Below are positions 34,339 to 42,066 of a DNA stretch of 64,000 nt, one piece after another. The notes below the pieces were generated by a model, which was not told where the DNA came from, did no database searches, and saw only the letters and a list, made by a program, of their open reading frames with translations. Made by a program: the position numbers and the translations under genes. Origin of the DNA: Burkholderia glumae LMG 2196 = ATCC 33617 (GTDB lineage Bacteria; Pseudomonadota; Gammaproteobacteria; Burkholderiales; Burkholderiaceae). Location of the stretch: contig NZ_CP009435.1 in assembly GCF_000960995.1 (NCBI RefSeq), positions 3,162,001 through 3,226,000 of the forward strand, read 5' to 3'. Position 1 is the stretch's first letter; the number at the start of each line of letters is the position of its first letter.

Positions 34339-34626
34339 TCAATCTTGGCTTCGCTCCTCCTCGAGCTTGGCCTGCGTCATGCCGGTGATGGAGACGATAC
34401 GGCCGCCGGGCACGGCGCGATTCGCGGCCACGTCGGCCGCCAGGACGTCGCGAGCCCACGCCAGCGCCTTGCAGGCGTGCTGCCGGCAGCTGGACGCGTT
34501 CTTGAACTCGAAGCCGTCGACCGTGATCTCGACGCCGTCCTTCCCCATCTCGATCGTCACCCGGCCGACCGCAGTCAGGTCCGAGTAGTCGAGATCCCGG
34601 CCTTGTAGGGCGAAGCCGTGCGGCAC
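34339..34626 (-). CDS. Small phage protein, unknown
   Basis: The product is about 95 residues if the GTG at 34626 is the start; an ATG further upstream overlaps the preceding gene. It contains a strand-rich centre (LTAVGRVTIEMGKDGVEITV), a helix with two cysteines (SSCRQHACKALAWARDVL) and the C-terminus GGRIVSITGMTQAKLEEERS. The gene follows the LTA-motif membrane protein within five bases. Function unknown. Confidence 0.65.
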   Translation of the reverse strand: MPHGFALQGRDLDYSDLTAVGRVTIEMGKDGVEITVDGFEFKNASSCRQHACKALAWARDVLAADVAANRAVPGGRIVSITGMTQAKLEEERSQD

Positions 34627-34630
34627 GGGA

Positions 34631-34900
34631 TCAGCCACGGCGGCGACGGCGGCCGGTGGCCACCAGCAGGCTGACGATCGACAGCGCGGCCAGGCCACCG
34701 GCGACGAACTTCATCACCTTCAGCTCGGCGGCCTGGTCGTCCAGACGCTGGGCGGCGTCGCCGAAGTTCTGGTTCAGTTGCTGGGCGGTCAGCACCTGGC
34801 CGCTCTTGAACTGGACCATTTCGGCGCGAGCGGCGCCGGCGCCGAGCGACGCGGCGGCCACCACGACGGCGGCCGCGATCATGCGGTAGCGAGCATTCAT
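34631..34900 (-). CDS. Signal-peptide membrane protein sharing the tail-fibre LTA motif
   Basis: An 89-residue protein with AAGGA before ATG 34900. A Sec signal peptide (YRMIAAAVVVAAASLGAGAA, RA cleavage-like) leads to FKSGQVLTAQQLNQNF, which closely matches FVPGQVLTAEQLNTAF in the secreted-type fibre at 8231-10201. A short coiled coil (DAAQRLDDQAAELKV), a transmembrane segment (FVAGGLAALSIVSLLVA) and a basic tail of five Arg follow. The topology predicts a periplasmic LTA segment anchored by a C-terminal helix. A role in the lysogen envelope or against related fibres is inference. Confidence 0.72.
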   Translation of the reverse strand: MNARYRMIAAAVVVAAASLGAGAARAEMVQFKSGQVLTAQQLNQNFGDAAQRLDDQAAELKVMKFVAGGLAALSIVSLLVATGRRRRRG

Positions 34901-34953
34901 CAGACGTTCCTTGGGACGGTTCGGAGGGTTCGGCCCGCGCCGTCCCGGAAACG

Positions 34954-34984
34954 AAAAAGCCCCGCTCGACATAGTCGGCGGGGC
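34954..34984 (-). terminator. Intrinsic terminator
   Basis: An 11-bp stem with one mismatch (34959-34970 with 34974-34984) and five T following on the minus strand. It lies between the 35048 gene and the signal-peptide gene, separating two leftward units. Confidence 0.85.
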
Positions 34985-35047
34985 TTTGGACACAACGCGT
35001 GCAGAATGACAACAAGTATACGTCTCTGTAACAGCGCGGTCAAACCA

Positions 35048-35512
35048 TTACAGCGTGACGGTGAATTCGTCTGCTTTCCTGCGGCGCCATTGGTCGGCAG
35101 AGCTTTTCAGTTCGTCAATCACTGCTTGAACAGTCGCATGGTCGCCAGGGGTGGTTTTGCCATCCCAAAACCTATTCAGGCCGAGCGAGAGGAAAAGCCC
35201 GCTACCCGTTGCTCTTGCGTGAATCGGAATATCCACTCGCACCTTGCCCAAAACAATTTGAACATTGCATTTGATAGAGGGACCCTCCCTAACCGGCATG
35301 CTCGAAGCTTCGGAATCAGATGCGTTCCCGTAAACTGCGAGATCATCCTCTCCCCACAAAATGACCATTCCGCCGGCGTTAAGCTTAAGCTCAATTCCAG
35401 CTTTTAGTTGGTCAATAATCTTGCGAAGCTCTTCGACCTCAATATCGTATCTACCCTGCGCCACATCGAATTTGTGGAGCAGCTCTGCATGGGAAACTTG
35501 CTCTTGGGCCAT
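35048..35512 (-). CDS. Phage protein with N-terminal coiled coil, unknown
   Basis: A 154-residue protein starting at ATG 35512, ten bases after GAGGAG. It begins with a coiled coil (FDVAQGRYDIEVEELRKIID), continues into a strand-rich centre (GMVILWGEDDLAVYG, then IKCNVQIVLGKVRVDIPI) and ends with a helix (DHATVQAVIDELKSSADQW). The gene is AT-richer than its neighbours and lies between two leftward units, so it may be accessory. No family recognised. Confidence 0.65.
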   Translation of the reverse strand: MAQEQVSHAELLHKFDVAQGRYDIEVEELRKIIDQLKAGIELKLNAGGMVILWGEDDLAVYGNASDSEASSMPVREGPSIKCNVQIVLGKVRVDIPIHARATGSGLFLSLGLNRFWDGKTTPGDHATVQAVIDELKSSADQWRRRKADEFTVTL

Positions 35513-35553
35513 CTGCGCGATTCTCCTCAAAAAAATAATCCGCCGCAGCAGGA

Positions 35554-36207
35554 TTATGCATGAGACTGTTGCTGCCCGATAAGCCCCGTAGCTTCGAAAT
35601 ATGGTGTGAGAATACCAGCGGCCCGATTCTCCACTTCTCGAATTCGAGCTTCAATCTTGTCGAACGCTCGCTTGTAAGTCATGTGGTTCGCACCGAATGA
35701 CTTCGCGAGATCACGAAAACTGATTTCAACTCGCGCGTGGTTGGCATACCGGCGCGCAAGCATGCAGTCGAGCGCGAGCGTCGAAATCCCATCGAACGAC
35801 GGCGCCAGCCATCCAGACAAACTCCGGATCGCCTCCGCCCGCTCCCGCAGGAAGAAGAACCTCTTCGTGCCCTCAGGCGTACGCTCGTCGCCCAGTTGCC
35901 CATAGCGTGCCAGCACGGCCCAGCGCTCGATGTCCGGCAGCTTCGTGCGCACTGCGCTTACGACAACTGCGCACTGCGCGCGGACGTCGTCCATCCCAAG
36001 GCCGGCGAAGTTCACTGTCGATTCGACGACATCGCCGATGAGTTGGTTGAGCCAGATGCGCTGGCGCGCGGTAAGTGTCGGCTGCATCTCCATGATCTGG
36101 ATCAGGGCCAGGCGGAAGGTGTTCTTCTCCCGGACCGGCTGCGCCATCACGAGGAAGGAGACGTGCAGTGCTTGCGAGGTCGATTGGAAGACGGCGTCCA
36201 TGGTCAT
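35554..36207 (-). CDS. Putative DNA-binding late regulator
   Basis: A 217-residue helical protein. The C-terminal region VEISFRDLAKSFGANHMTYK followed by RAFDKIEARIREVE reads as a helix-turn-helix with a following helix. It lies at the downstream end of the replication/ninB-type block, where lambdoid phages carry the late antiterminator or activator. Late regulation is inferred from position and the HTH only. Its start overlaps the stop of the Zn-binding gene by four bases. Confidence 0.55.
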   Translation of the reverse strand: MTMDAVFQSTSQALHVSFLVMAQPVREKNTFRLALIQIMEMQPTLTARQRIWLNQLIGDVVESTVNFAGLGMDDVRAQCAVVVSAVRTKLPDIERWAVLARYGQLGDERTPEGTKRFFFLRERAEAIRSLSGWLAPSFDGISTLALDCMLARRYANHARVEISFRDLAKSFGANHMTYKRAFDKIEARIREVENRAAGILTPYFEATGLIGQQQSHA

Positions 36208-36476
36208 TGCGATCCAGTTTCAGTTACGGGGGGGTCTTTCTGCAGGTGATACAGGGCGCACCGGCGGCTGTCGGCCACCGACTTCGCCGGCCGGCGGACG
36301 CGGACGTCGCAGGCGACCTCAGGACCGCCAAGCGGCGAGCCGATCAGGTGCTTGCAGCCGGCGCACGTCCGCGTCGCGGCCCGACGGTCCGCCTCCTGCC
36401 GGCGCGCGCAGACTTCGGCCGGGTCCCGGAACGTCCAGCGCTCGCCCTCGTCCTTCCGACGTGTCTTCAATCCCAC
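36204..36476 (-). CDS. Small Cys-rich (Zn-binding) phage protein
   Basis: About 90 residues. GTG 36476 and TTG 36470 are both possible starts near the NinB stop. Cysteines occur as CAGCKH and further CD and C near the C-terminus (RRCALYHLQKDP), suggesting one zinc site. The start overlaps the NinB end, so translation is probably coupled. Small Zn proteins are common between ninB and late regulator genes; function unknown. Confidence 0.6.
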   Translation of the reverse strand: MGLKTRRKDEGERWTFRDPAEVCARRQEADRRAATRTCAGCKHLIGSPLGGPEVACDVRVRRPAKSVADSRRCALYHLQKDPPVTETGSQ

Positions 36477-36886
36477 TCGACACCTCGCTGGGCGGCCCAC
36501 GCTTGCGCGCGCGTGATGAGGTCCGAGTACTCGCCGATCGTGATCTTCCCGCGGGCGGTCGACCGGCGCTGGCGGCGGATCTTGCCGCTCTCGCTCGCGG
36601 TCTCGGTCATGCCGAGGAACTCGAGCACCAGGTACTCGTGCCAGTAGGTGACATCGCGCAGGCAGCCGTCCTCGTCGGCTATGTGCTCGGCGATCTGCGG
36701 GAGCACCACGCTGTGCCAGTACGCGCGCTGGCTGTCCAGCGCGTCGTGCTCGGGGCTGGTGATGATCACCACCAGCGGCGTGCCGCGATCGATGTACGCC
36801 TTGGCGTGCGCGCGAACCACCTCCACGATCGCTTTCCAGACCATCGGCGTCCGCAGGGAGAACGCCCGAAACACTCGCTCGCTCAT
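36467..36886 (-). CDS. ninB: NinB-type recombination protein
   Basis: A 139-residue protein that aligns with lambda NinB (Orf) in its key parts: HDALDSQRAYWHSVVLPQIA corresponds to the SLDQNRKLWACL region, and the C-terminal GEYSDLITRAQAWAAQRGVE corresponds to GEFAELLELIQAFGTERGV. NinB/Orf binds single-stranded DNA and replaces RecFOR in phage recombination. It fits with the Erf annealing protein and YqaJ exonuclease encoded on the other arm. ATG 36886 overlaps the upstream stop. Confidence 0.85.
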   Translation of the reverse strand: MSERVFRAFSLRTPMVWKAIVEVVRAHAKAYIDRGTPLVVIITSPEHDALDSQRAYWHSVVLPQIAEHIADEDGCLRDVTYWHEYLVLEFLGMTETASESGKIRRQRRSTARGKITIGEYSDLITRAQAWAAQRGVEWD

Positions 36887-37218
36887 TGCTTGCCCACCTC
36901 CAGGAGGCCGCGCTCCATCAGCGCGATGTAGGTCAGTGCCACCATCTCGATCTCGAATAGCCGCCGTTCGGATTTCGTCATCACGCCGCCCTGGTCGAGC
37001 ATCGCGTGGCAACCGCGGATGCCCGGACGGTCGCAGCACAAGGCTGCGATCGCCGCGTCGCTCGCCTTCAGCGCGCCGCCCTTGCCAAGGTTCATGTGCG
37101 CGGCCTGCGTGTACCGCTCGACGCCGCAGTTCATGCAGGGGAGCGTCACCACCAGGCGCCGCAGATCCTCCGACCGGAAGGTGAGCACTTTCGGGAATCC
37201 AATCAGGCGCGCCGTCAC
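36883..37218 (-). CDS. HNH-like / Ref-type phage protein
   Basis: A 111-residue protein starting at GTG 37218 after GAGGGG. It carries CMNCG, then TQAAHMNLGKGGALK, CCDRPGIRGCHAMLDQGG, a Zn-bound His-rich pattern like that of HNH/Ref or DUF1364 proteins. These are often found beside ninB in phages; Ref of P1 is a RecA-dependent nuclease. Catalytic activity is not certain. Overlaps both neighbours by four bases. Confidence 0.7.
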   Translation of the reverse strand: MTARLIGFPKVLTFRSEDLRRLVVTLPCMNCGVERYTQAAHMNLGKGGALKASDAAIAALCCDRPGIRGCHAMLDQGGVMTKSERRLFEIEMVALTYIALMERGLLEVGKQ

Positions 37219-37505
37219 GTCCCCTCCCCGCGCGCGGCCGCGCACCGTTGGCAAACAGCAAATTCGCCGCGCTCGTGCAGCGCCGCATTCCCGACTTCGA
37301 ACCGCGTGTGCCCGCAGGCGGTGGCCACCGGGGTGATGAGCTGCGGCACGCCGTCGATCGACACCGGGCGCGCCGCCTCACGGCGAAACCAGTGCGCACG
37401 TCGGCCGAAGGCGAGGAGCACCGCATACCCCTCAGTCCAATGCGCCGGCACGGATGCGCCCGGATGGGTATCGGGCAGCGGGCCGTCGATGAACAGTCGC
37501 TCCAT
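37215..37505 (-). CDS. Small Zn-binding phage protein, unknown
   Basis: A 96-residue protein with a strand-rich N-terminal half (GYAVLLAFGRRAHWFRREAA) and a C-terminal pair of Cys and His residues (ACGHTRFEVGN, then CQRCAAA) that would hold one zinc ion. It overlaps the HTH gene upstream by one base and the HNH-like gene by four bases, so it is fully embedded in the operon. Confidence 0.6.
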   Translation of the reverse strand: MERLFIDGPLPDTHPGASVPAHWTEGYAVLLAFGRRAHWFRREAARPVSIDGVPQLITPVATACGHTRFEVGNAALHERGEFAVCQRCAAARGEGT

Positions 37506-37873
37506 CAGGCGTCCGCGCCTCCACCCGCATCCATGTCCTGCCGATAAACACGTCCGATGACGGTCTGCAATGGAGCAACGGCGCCTGCGGCGACGGCAAA
37601 CGGGCTTGACACCAGCATTCGCCAGTGCGGATCTCGCGGCGCGGCGGGAGAGAGTTCAGGGACGCCGGCGGTGTACAGGGCCCAGACCGAGGCTTGCGGC
37701 CCTTTGGTCTTTCGGCTCTGGACGACGCGCACCTCGTCGCAATGACGGGTCAGCGCGTCATGAACAGTCGTCAGCGGAATGCCGCTCGCCACGCTGATAT
37801 CGCGCACGGACATGCCGTCGCTGCCCAGAAGCACCACTCGGATGCGGTTCCACGACGCGTCATGGCAGCTCAT
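37505..37873 (-). CDS. Helix-turn-helix DNA-binding protein
   Basis: A 122-residue protein. Residues 15-55 read as a winged or MarR/LacI-like HTH: VLLGSDGMSVRDISVASGIP, then TTVHDALTRHCDEVRVVQSR. The C-terminal half is Ala/Pro-rich. The gene overlaps RuvC-like (four bases) and the Zn protein (one base). A local regulator of the replication operon is a reasonable inference. Confidence 0.7.
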   Translation of the reverse strand: MSCHDASWNRIRVVLLGSDGMSVRDISVASGIPLTTVHDALTRHCDEVRVVQSRKTKGPQASVWALYTAGVPELSPAAPRDPHWRMLVSSPFAVAAGAVAPLQTVIGRVYRQDMDAGGGADA

Positions 37874-38409
37874 TGGATGCCCTCCATCGACATGCCGAGG
37901 TGCATGATGGCCAGCGCGTCGGCCGTGTCGTCTTCCTCGGCCCCCACCCGGAAACCGCGCCGACGAGCCTCGTCGATCATGGCCTCCTTGCTCGCCTTGC
38001 CGTTGCCGGTCCAGGCCTTCTTCACGGTCCCGACCGACACCGCGACCAGGCGAACGCGCTGGACATCGCACCACGCCTCCAGGTGCGCGAGGAACCCGCC
38101 GTACACGTGTGCGGCGATCGTGTTCGGATGATCCTTCGTGCCGTGGGCCATGACGTGCTCGTAGTAGATCGCGTGGATCTCGCCGGCCGCGGCAAAGTGA
38201 TTGCCGAGCATGGCGCGGAACTTCAGCCACCGTTGCCCGGGCCCGTCGGTCCGCTTCGCGGAGAAGTTCTTCGTCCCGTAGGTCAGGACGCCGCCTTTCG
38301 AAAGCGCCCAGCCGCACTGCGTGCCGAGGTCGAGCGCCAGCAGGTTCAGACCGCCCAGCGCCGGCGGCGCCTCCGCGACGTCGAACTCGGTGGTGATGTC
38401 AGTCGTCAT
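37870..38409 (-). CDS. RuvC-like Holliday junction resolvase
   Basis: A 179-residue protein with the RNase H-fold acidic residues of phage RuvC-like resolvases: LLALDLGTQCGWAL carries the first Asp, IYYEHVMAHG the Glu, and a C-terminal AEEDDTADALAIMHLG the last acids. It cuts branched DNA before packaging or during recombination. It overlaps the DnaB stop by 11 bases. Confidence 0.85.
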   Translation of the reverse strand: MTTDITTEFDVAEAPPALGGLNLLALDLGTQCGWALSKGGVLTYGTKNFSAKRTDGPGQRWLKFRAMLGNHFAAAGEIHAIYYEHVMAHGTKDHPNTIAAHVYGGFLAHLEAWCDVQRVRLVAVSVGTVKKAWTGNGKASKEAMIDEARRRGFRVGAEEDDTADALAIMHLGMSMEGIQ

Positions 38410-39793
38410 TGAAGCCTCGCGATTTAACAGGCGCCGAGCGCGGTTGCGGGTAGTAGCCCATGGCGAGGTCGCCGAACTTCGCCTGCTCATGGATGAATGC
38501 GAGATAGGCCGTGCCGAGTGCGCCGTTGCGTTGCTTCGCGATGATTGCCTCGGCGGTACCGGCTTCTGGCGAGTCCTCGTGATAGACCTCGTCCCGGTAC
38601 AGGAAGATGATCGTGTCGGCGTCCTGCTCGATTGCGCCGGAGTCGCGCAGGTCGGCCATGATCGGGCGCTTATTCGGCCGCTGCTCGAGCTGCCGGTTCA
38701 GTTGGGACAGCGCGATGACGGGCACGTCGAGCTGCTTCGCGAGCATCTTCAGGCCGCCGGAATAGCTGGCGATCCGAAGGTCGTGCCGCTCGTCCGTGCC
38801 GCCAGTCATGAGCTGCAGGTAATCCACGACGATCAACTTTAGGCCGTGCTTCCGCTTGACGGAGCGCGCGCGGCTCGCGATCTCGGCCATCGTCAGGCCG
38901 GGCGTCTCGTCGATCATCAGTGGCAGCTCGGACAGATAGCTGACGACGTTGGTCAGCTTCGGCCAGTCGGCGTCCGTCATGTGAGAGCCGTTACGGACGC
39001 TCCGCAGTTGGATGCTTCCCTGCCGCGCGATCGCGCGCTGCGTAAGCTGCGTGCCAGGCATCTCCAATGAGAAGATCAGCGCGGTGCCCTGGGTCTGCGC
39101 AACGTATTCGGCAATGCCCTGCGCCATCGCGGTCTTACCCATCGAAGGCCGCGCAGCGACGACGATCAGATCACCACCGCGCACGCCGCCGCCCAGCTTG
39201 AAGTCGAGCTCACGGTAACCCGTCGCCGTAGCGAGCGGCGCGTTCCCGTGATGCTCCTGATCCATCTGCGTGACCACGGGGCTCAGGAAGGTGCCGATGA
39301 ATTTCGGCCCGTCTGTGCGCCCTTCCGAAAGTGGCTCGAACTGCGATTGCGCAAAGGCTGTCAGCTCGTCAGCCGTCCGACCGTTCCGGTTTTGAACCTC
39401 GGCGCTCACTTTGTCTGCGGCCGCCATGATGTACCGCAGCTTCGCGCGCTCCACAACGATCTCGGCATAGCGCGCCATGTTGGCGGAGCCGGGCGTGCTC
39501 TGAACAATCGAGTTGAGGTAAGGCAGGCCGCCGGTCTTCTCGACATGGCCATGCGCTTGCAGCCATTCGTAGACCGTCACGGCGTCAGCGGAACGGCCGA
39601 CGGCAATCAGCTTGGTGGCGCCCTCGAAGATGATCCGGTGCTCGTAGCGGAAGAAGTGTTCCTGTTGCAGGGCGCCAATGCGGTCGATCGAGTCGTTGTC
39701 GATCATCAGCGCACCGAGGACCGATTGCTCGGCCTCGATGCTGTGCGGCACATCGATCGCCCCGTCGCCGAAATAGTTTTCGACAGCGTTCAT
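38399..39793 (-). CDS. dnaB: Replicative DNA helicase (DnaB family)
   Basis: A 464-residue DnaB. The N-terminal domain begins VPHSIEAEQSVLGALMIDND, then FFRYEHRIIFEGATKL. The RecA-fold motor has Walker A ARPSMGKTAMAQG, the LEMPGTQLTQRAIA region, Walker B LIVVDYLQLM, and LRDSGAIEQDADTIIFLYRD near the end. The phage thus brings its own replicative helicase, consistent with a loader-like gene upstream in the operon (42063). ATG 39793 lies five bases after the ParB-like stop. Confidence 0.95.
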   Translation of the reverse strand: MNAVENYFGDGAIDVPHSIEAEQSVLGALMIDNDSIDRIGALQQEHFFRYEHRIIFEGATKLIAVGRSADAVTVYEWLQAHGHVEKTGGLPYLNSIVQSTPGSANMARYAEIVVERAKLRYIMAAADKVSAEVQNRNGRTADELTAFAQSQFEPLSEGRTDGPKFIGTFLSPVVTQMDQEHHGNAPLATATGYRELDFKLGGGVRGGDLIVVAARPSMGKTAMAQGIAEYVAQTQGTALIFSLEMPGTQLTQRAIARQGSIQLRSVRNGSHMTDADWPKLTNVVSYLSELPLMIDETPGLTMAEIASRARSVKRKHGLKLIVVDYLQLMTGGTDERHDLRIASYSGGLKMLAKQLDVPVIALSQLNRQLEQRPNKRPIMADLRDSGAIEQDADTIIFLYRDEVYHEDSPEAGTAEAIIAKQRNGALGTAYLAFIHEQAKFGDLAMGYYPQPRSAPVKSRGFNDD

Positions 39794-39798
39794 GGCGG

Positions 39799-40596
39799 TC
39801 AATCCTGGCCCAGAACCCAACGCAGCGTGGCAGCGCACTCGCTGTCCGCAGGCTCCCCCGCCAGCTTCGCCTCGATCGTCGCGCGTGAGCGCATCCGGGG
39901 CGCGCCGCCGTCGATCACGGCCCGCTGCGCGGCCGCCTTGGCGCGGCCCTTGACGCCAGAACCAGCCGCGATAAGCGCCCTCACCTTCTCGCGCTGCTCG
40001 GCGGGTGACAACTTGGCCAGTGCCTTCGCGTGCGTCAGGTTGATCTGCTCGGCCTCGATGGCCTTCTGCACGTCGGCGCAGCATTCGAGCAGGCTGAGGG
40101 AGGCTCGCACGGTCTGCACGGTGCAGCCGAAGATCGTCGCCACATCATCTTCCGAGCGGTAGGCCAGCTGGCGTGCCATTTTTTCGGCGCGAGAAATCGG
40201 CGTCTCCTGCTGGCGGATCGCGTTCTCGCTGGCCGTCGCTGCCGAAAGCACCTTGTCGCGCTCCTCGCGACCAAGCCGACGCACGAAGCCTTGGATCAGC
40301 CGCGGCGGGTCGCCACGATCCCGGCGCCGGCGGTTCGCCTCACGGCAGTTTTTGACCCGCTGCCGGCCGGTCACGACCTCGATTTCCCCGGTCTCCGGGT
40401 TCTTCGTCACCTCGATGGGCTGGAGGACGCCCTGGAAGTCGATGTTGCGCACCATGGCCTCGTCGAGCGGAAGGTGCACGCGCGAGTCGTACAGCGGGTG
40501 GGCCTCGTCCACGACGAGCGTCAGGTCATCTGGATCGAAGTCGAGCAGGTTGCCCTTCCCCTTCGCGCCGTATGCATCGATCGAATTCTTTGCCAT
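39799..40596 (-). CDS. ParB/Srx-fold domain protein
   Basis: A 265-residue protein with a ParB N-terminal-type domain: YDSRVHLPLDEAMVRNIDFQ, GVLQPIEVTKNPETGEIEVV, then TGRQRVKNCREAN, where the ParB family carries GERR (CTPase) or a nuclease motif. This is followed by a helical region with AEKMARQLAYRSEDDVATIF and CTVQTVRASLSLLECCADVQ, a ParB-like HTH. It may organise replication or regulate the operon. No ParA partner is present, so a plasmid-type partition role is unlikely. Confidence 0.8.
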   Translation of the reverse strand: MAKNSIDAYGAKGKGNLLDFDPDDLTLVVDEAHPLYDSRVHLPLDEAMVRNIDFQGVLQPIEVTKNPETGEIEVVTGRQRVKNCREANRRRRDRGDPPRLIQGFVRRLGREERDKVLSAATASENAIRQQETPISRAEKMARQLAYRSEDDVATIFGCTVQTVRASLSLLECCADVQKAIEAEQINLTHAKALAKLSPAEQREKVRALIAAGSGVKGRAKAAAQRAVIDGGAPRMRSRATIEAKLAGEPADSECAATLRWVLGQD

Positions 40597-40618
40597 TTAC
40601 CTCTCCTTCTCAGTTGGA

Positions 40619-41593
40619 TCACTCACACAAACCGTAGGCAGACGAGCAGGCCGTGGCCGGCTCCGCGTCCGCGAGTAAGTCGTATTGCCGGCCGCCGCGC
40701 GTGGTCTTCGACCATTCGACAACCTGAAGCACCGTCGTGGCCTGCCCCATGTGCCCCGTGGTGCCCATGTGAAAGAACGAAACCGGGCTGAGAGGCCGGC
40801 ATACCTCCGAAACGAGGCGCTCCCACGCTGCGACGCGCTCAACGTGCTCGGGGAAGCGGCGCGCGATCTCCCGGATCTCCGCTTTCTGCGCGTTGATGCA
40901 GGGCATGCAGCCGACGCGCGACATGCCCTCGCGATACAGCGGGTTCGGCTCGATGCCGGCGGCCGCGTGCGCCTCGAACACGTTGGCGACGTTCCAGCGC
41001 AGGATCGGACGGAGCACGGCGTAGTGACCACCGCGCCATTCGTAGTGCGGCAGCCACCTGCGTGCCTCGCTCTCGTCGGCGCGCACGCCTTGCCACGATT
41101 CGACGAAATAGCCGTCATCGATCAACCCGATCGCGTATTCGGTGAGCGGGTTGCGCTTCAGGTACTCGGTGCAGAACTGCCGCTTGCGCGACGGGAACCC
41201 GCCGCGTACAAGGCAGAGGTCCAGGAATGGATTACCCGTCGGATGCAACAGCTCCAATGCGCGCGCAGCCGCCTCGGGCGTCCAGGCGTACATGAACTCG
41301 CGCTTGCCGTAGACCGCCGACTCGGGCTCGCCGGCGGCGAGCCGCGCCAGGTTCGCGCGCTTCGTCGCGAACTCGTCCGCAAAATCGGCCCGCACCACGT
41401 CGACGGTGATGCCGAGCGCGCCGGGCAGGTAATCAAGCGCGTAGGCGTAGGTGGCCTCGTGCTCGTTGCCGGTGTCCGCGAACACGGCGCGCACGTTCGC
41501 GCTGCCGTGCAGCTCGAGCGCGACGAGCAGCGTCGCGGTGCTGTCCTTGCCGCCCGACAGCGACACCACGTGCAGGGTCTGGCGATCGGTCAC
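40619..41593 (-). CDS. PAPS-reductase-family PP-loop ATPase
   Basis: A 324-residue protein from GTG 41593 (GGGAGG four bases upstream). The PP-loop reads SLSGGKDSTATLLVAL at about 11-26, followed by VRAVFADTGNEHEATYAYAL and the FCTEYLKRNPLTEYAIG region of phage PAPS-reductase-like proteins. Cysteines near the C-terminal third (GMSRVGCMPCINAQK) could bind a metal or cluster. PP-loop proteins of this family include sulfonucleotide reductases and the DndC phosphorothioation enzyme. The substrate here is unknown; a DNA or RNA modification role is possible. Confidence 0.8.
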   Translation of the reverse strand: MTDRQTLHVVSLSGGKDSTATLLVALELHGSANVRAVFADTGNEHEATYAYALDYLPGALGITVDVVRADFADEFATKRANLARLAAGEPESAVYGKREFMYAWTPEAAARALELLHPTGNPFLDLCLVRGGFPSRKRQFCTEYLKRNPLTEYAIGLIDDGYFVESWQGVRADESEARRWLPHYEWRGGHYAVLRPILRWNVANVFEAHAAAGIEPNPLYREGMSRVGCMPCINAQKAEIREIARRFPEHVERVAAWERLVSEVCRPLSPVSFFHMGTTGHMGQATTVLQVVEWSKTTRGGRQYDLLADAEPATACSSAYGLCE

Positions 41594-42066
41594 GATGCCT
41601 CCCACAGCAGCTTCTGCCCGCGCAGGTGCGCAGCCGTATCGATACGCGGCCGTGCGGGCGTGTTCCAATTACCGCCGCCGCGGGCGCCAACGAGCCGCCA
41701 GCCGGCGCCCCGCAAACTGGCGCCGCCTTCGGCCGGCAGCGTGTACGTGATGAGGCGGCGGTAGCCAAGCGCGCGGGCCGCGCGCCAGGCCGCGCCGTAG
41801 AGCGCCGAGCATGCATTGCGCGTGCCGTCGGTGCAGCAGCGCGTCACCTCGAGCGTCAGCCCGTCGTCGTTCCCGCGCGCAACAGGGCGCCCAACGATCA
41901 CCAGGCCGCAGACGCAAGGCTCCTGCGCGGCAATCGAATCGAGCGACAGCGGATCGACGACGGCGATGCTGAACTTGTGGCCGATCACCGGCCGGTGGTG
42001 TCGGTGATGGGTGGCGACGAAGGCGTTTGCCTCGTCGAACGATATCGGTGCGATGACCAGGCTCAC
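41590..42066 (-). CDS. XF1762-type / GNAT-like phage protein
   Basis: A 158-residue protein from GTG 42066, overlapping the stop of the loader-like gene. It matches the phage family named after XF1762: ISFDEANAFVATHHRHHRPV near the start, VCGLVIVGRPVARG, LEVTRCCTDGTRNACSALYG, then RRLITYTLPAEGGASLRGAG. The pattern resembles a GNAT acyltransferase fold (strand, A/G-loop, RALGYRRLI). Often next to PAPS-reductase-like genes in phages, as here, suggesting a joint modification function; this is inference. Confidence 0.75.
   Translation of the reverse strand: MSLVIAPISFDEANAFVATHHRHHRPVIGHKFSIAVVDPLSLDSIAAQEPCVCGLVIVGRPVARGNDDGLTLEVTRCCTDGTRNACSALYGAAWRAARALGYRRLITYTLPAEGGASLRGAGWRLVGARGGGNWNTPARPRIDTAAHLRGQKLLWEAS

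Noticed and set aside
39799..40596. ParB-like protein as part of a plasmid partition system
   Set aside because: No ParA gene or parS-like repeats nearby, and the gene is within the replication operon of an integrated phage.
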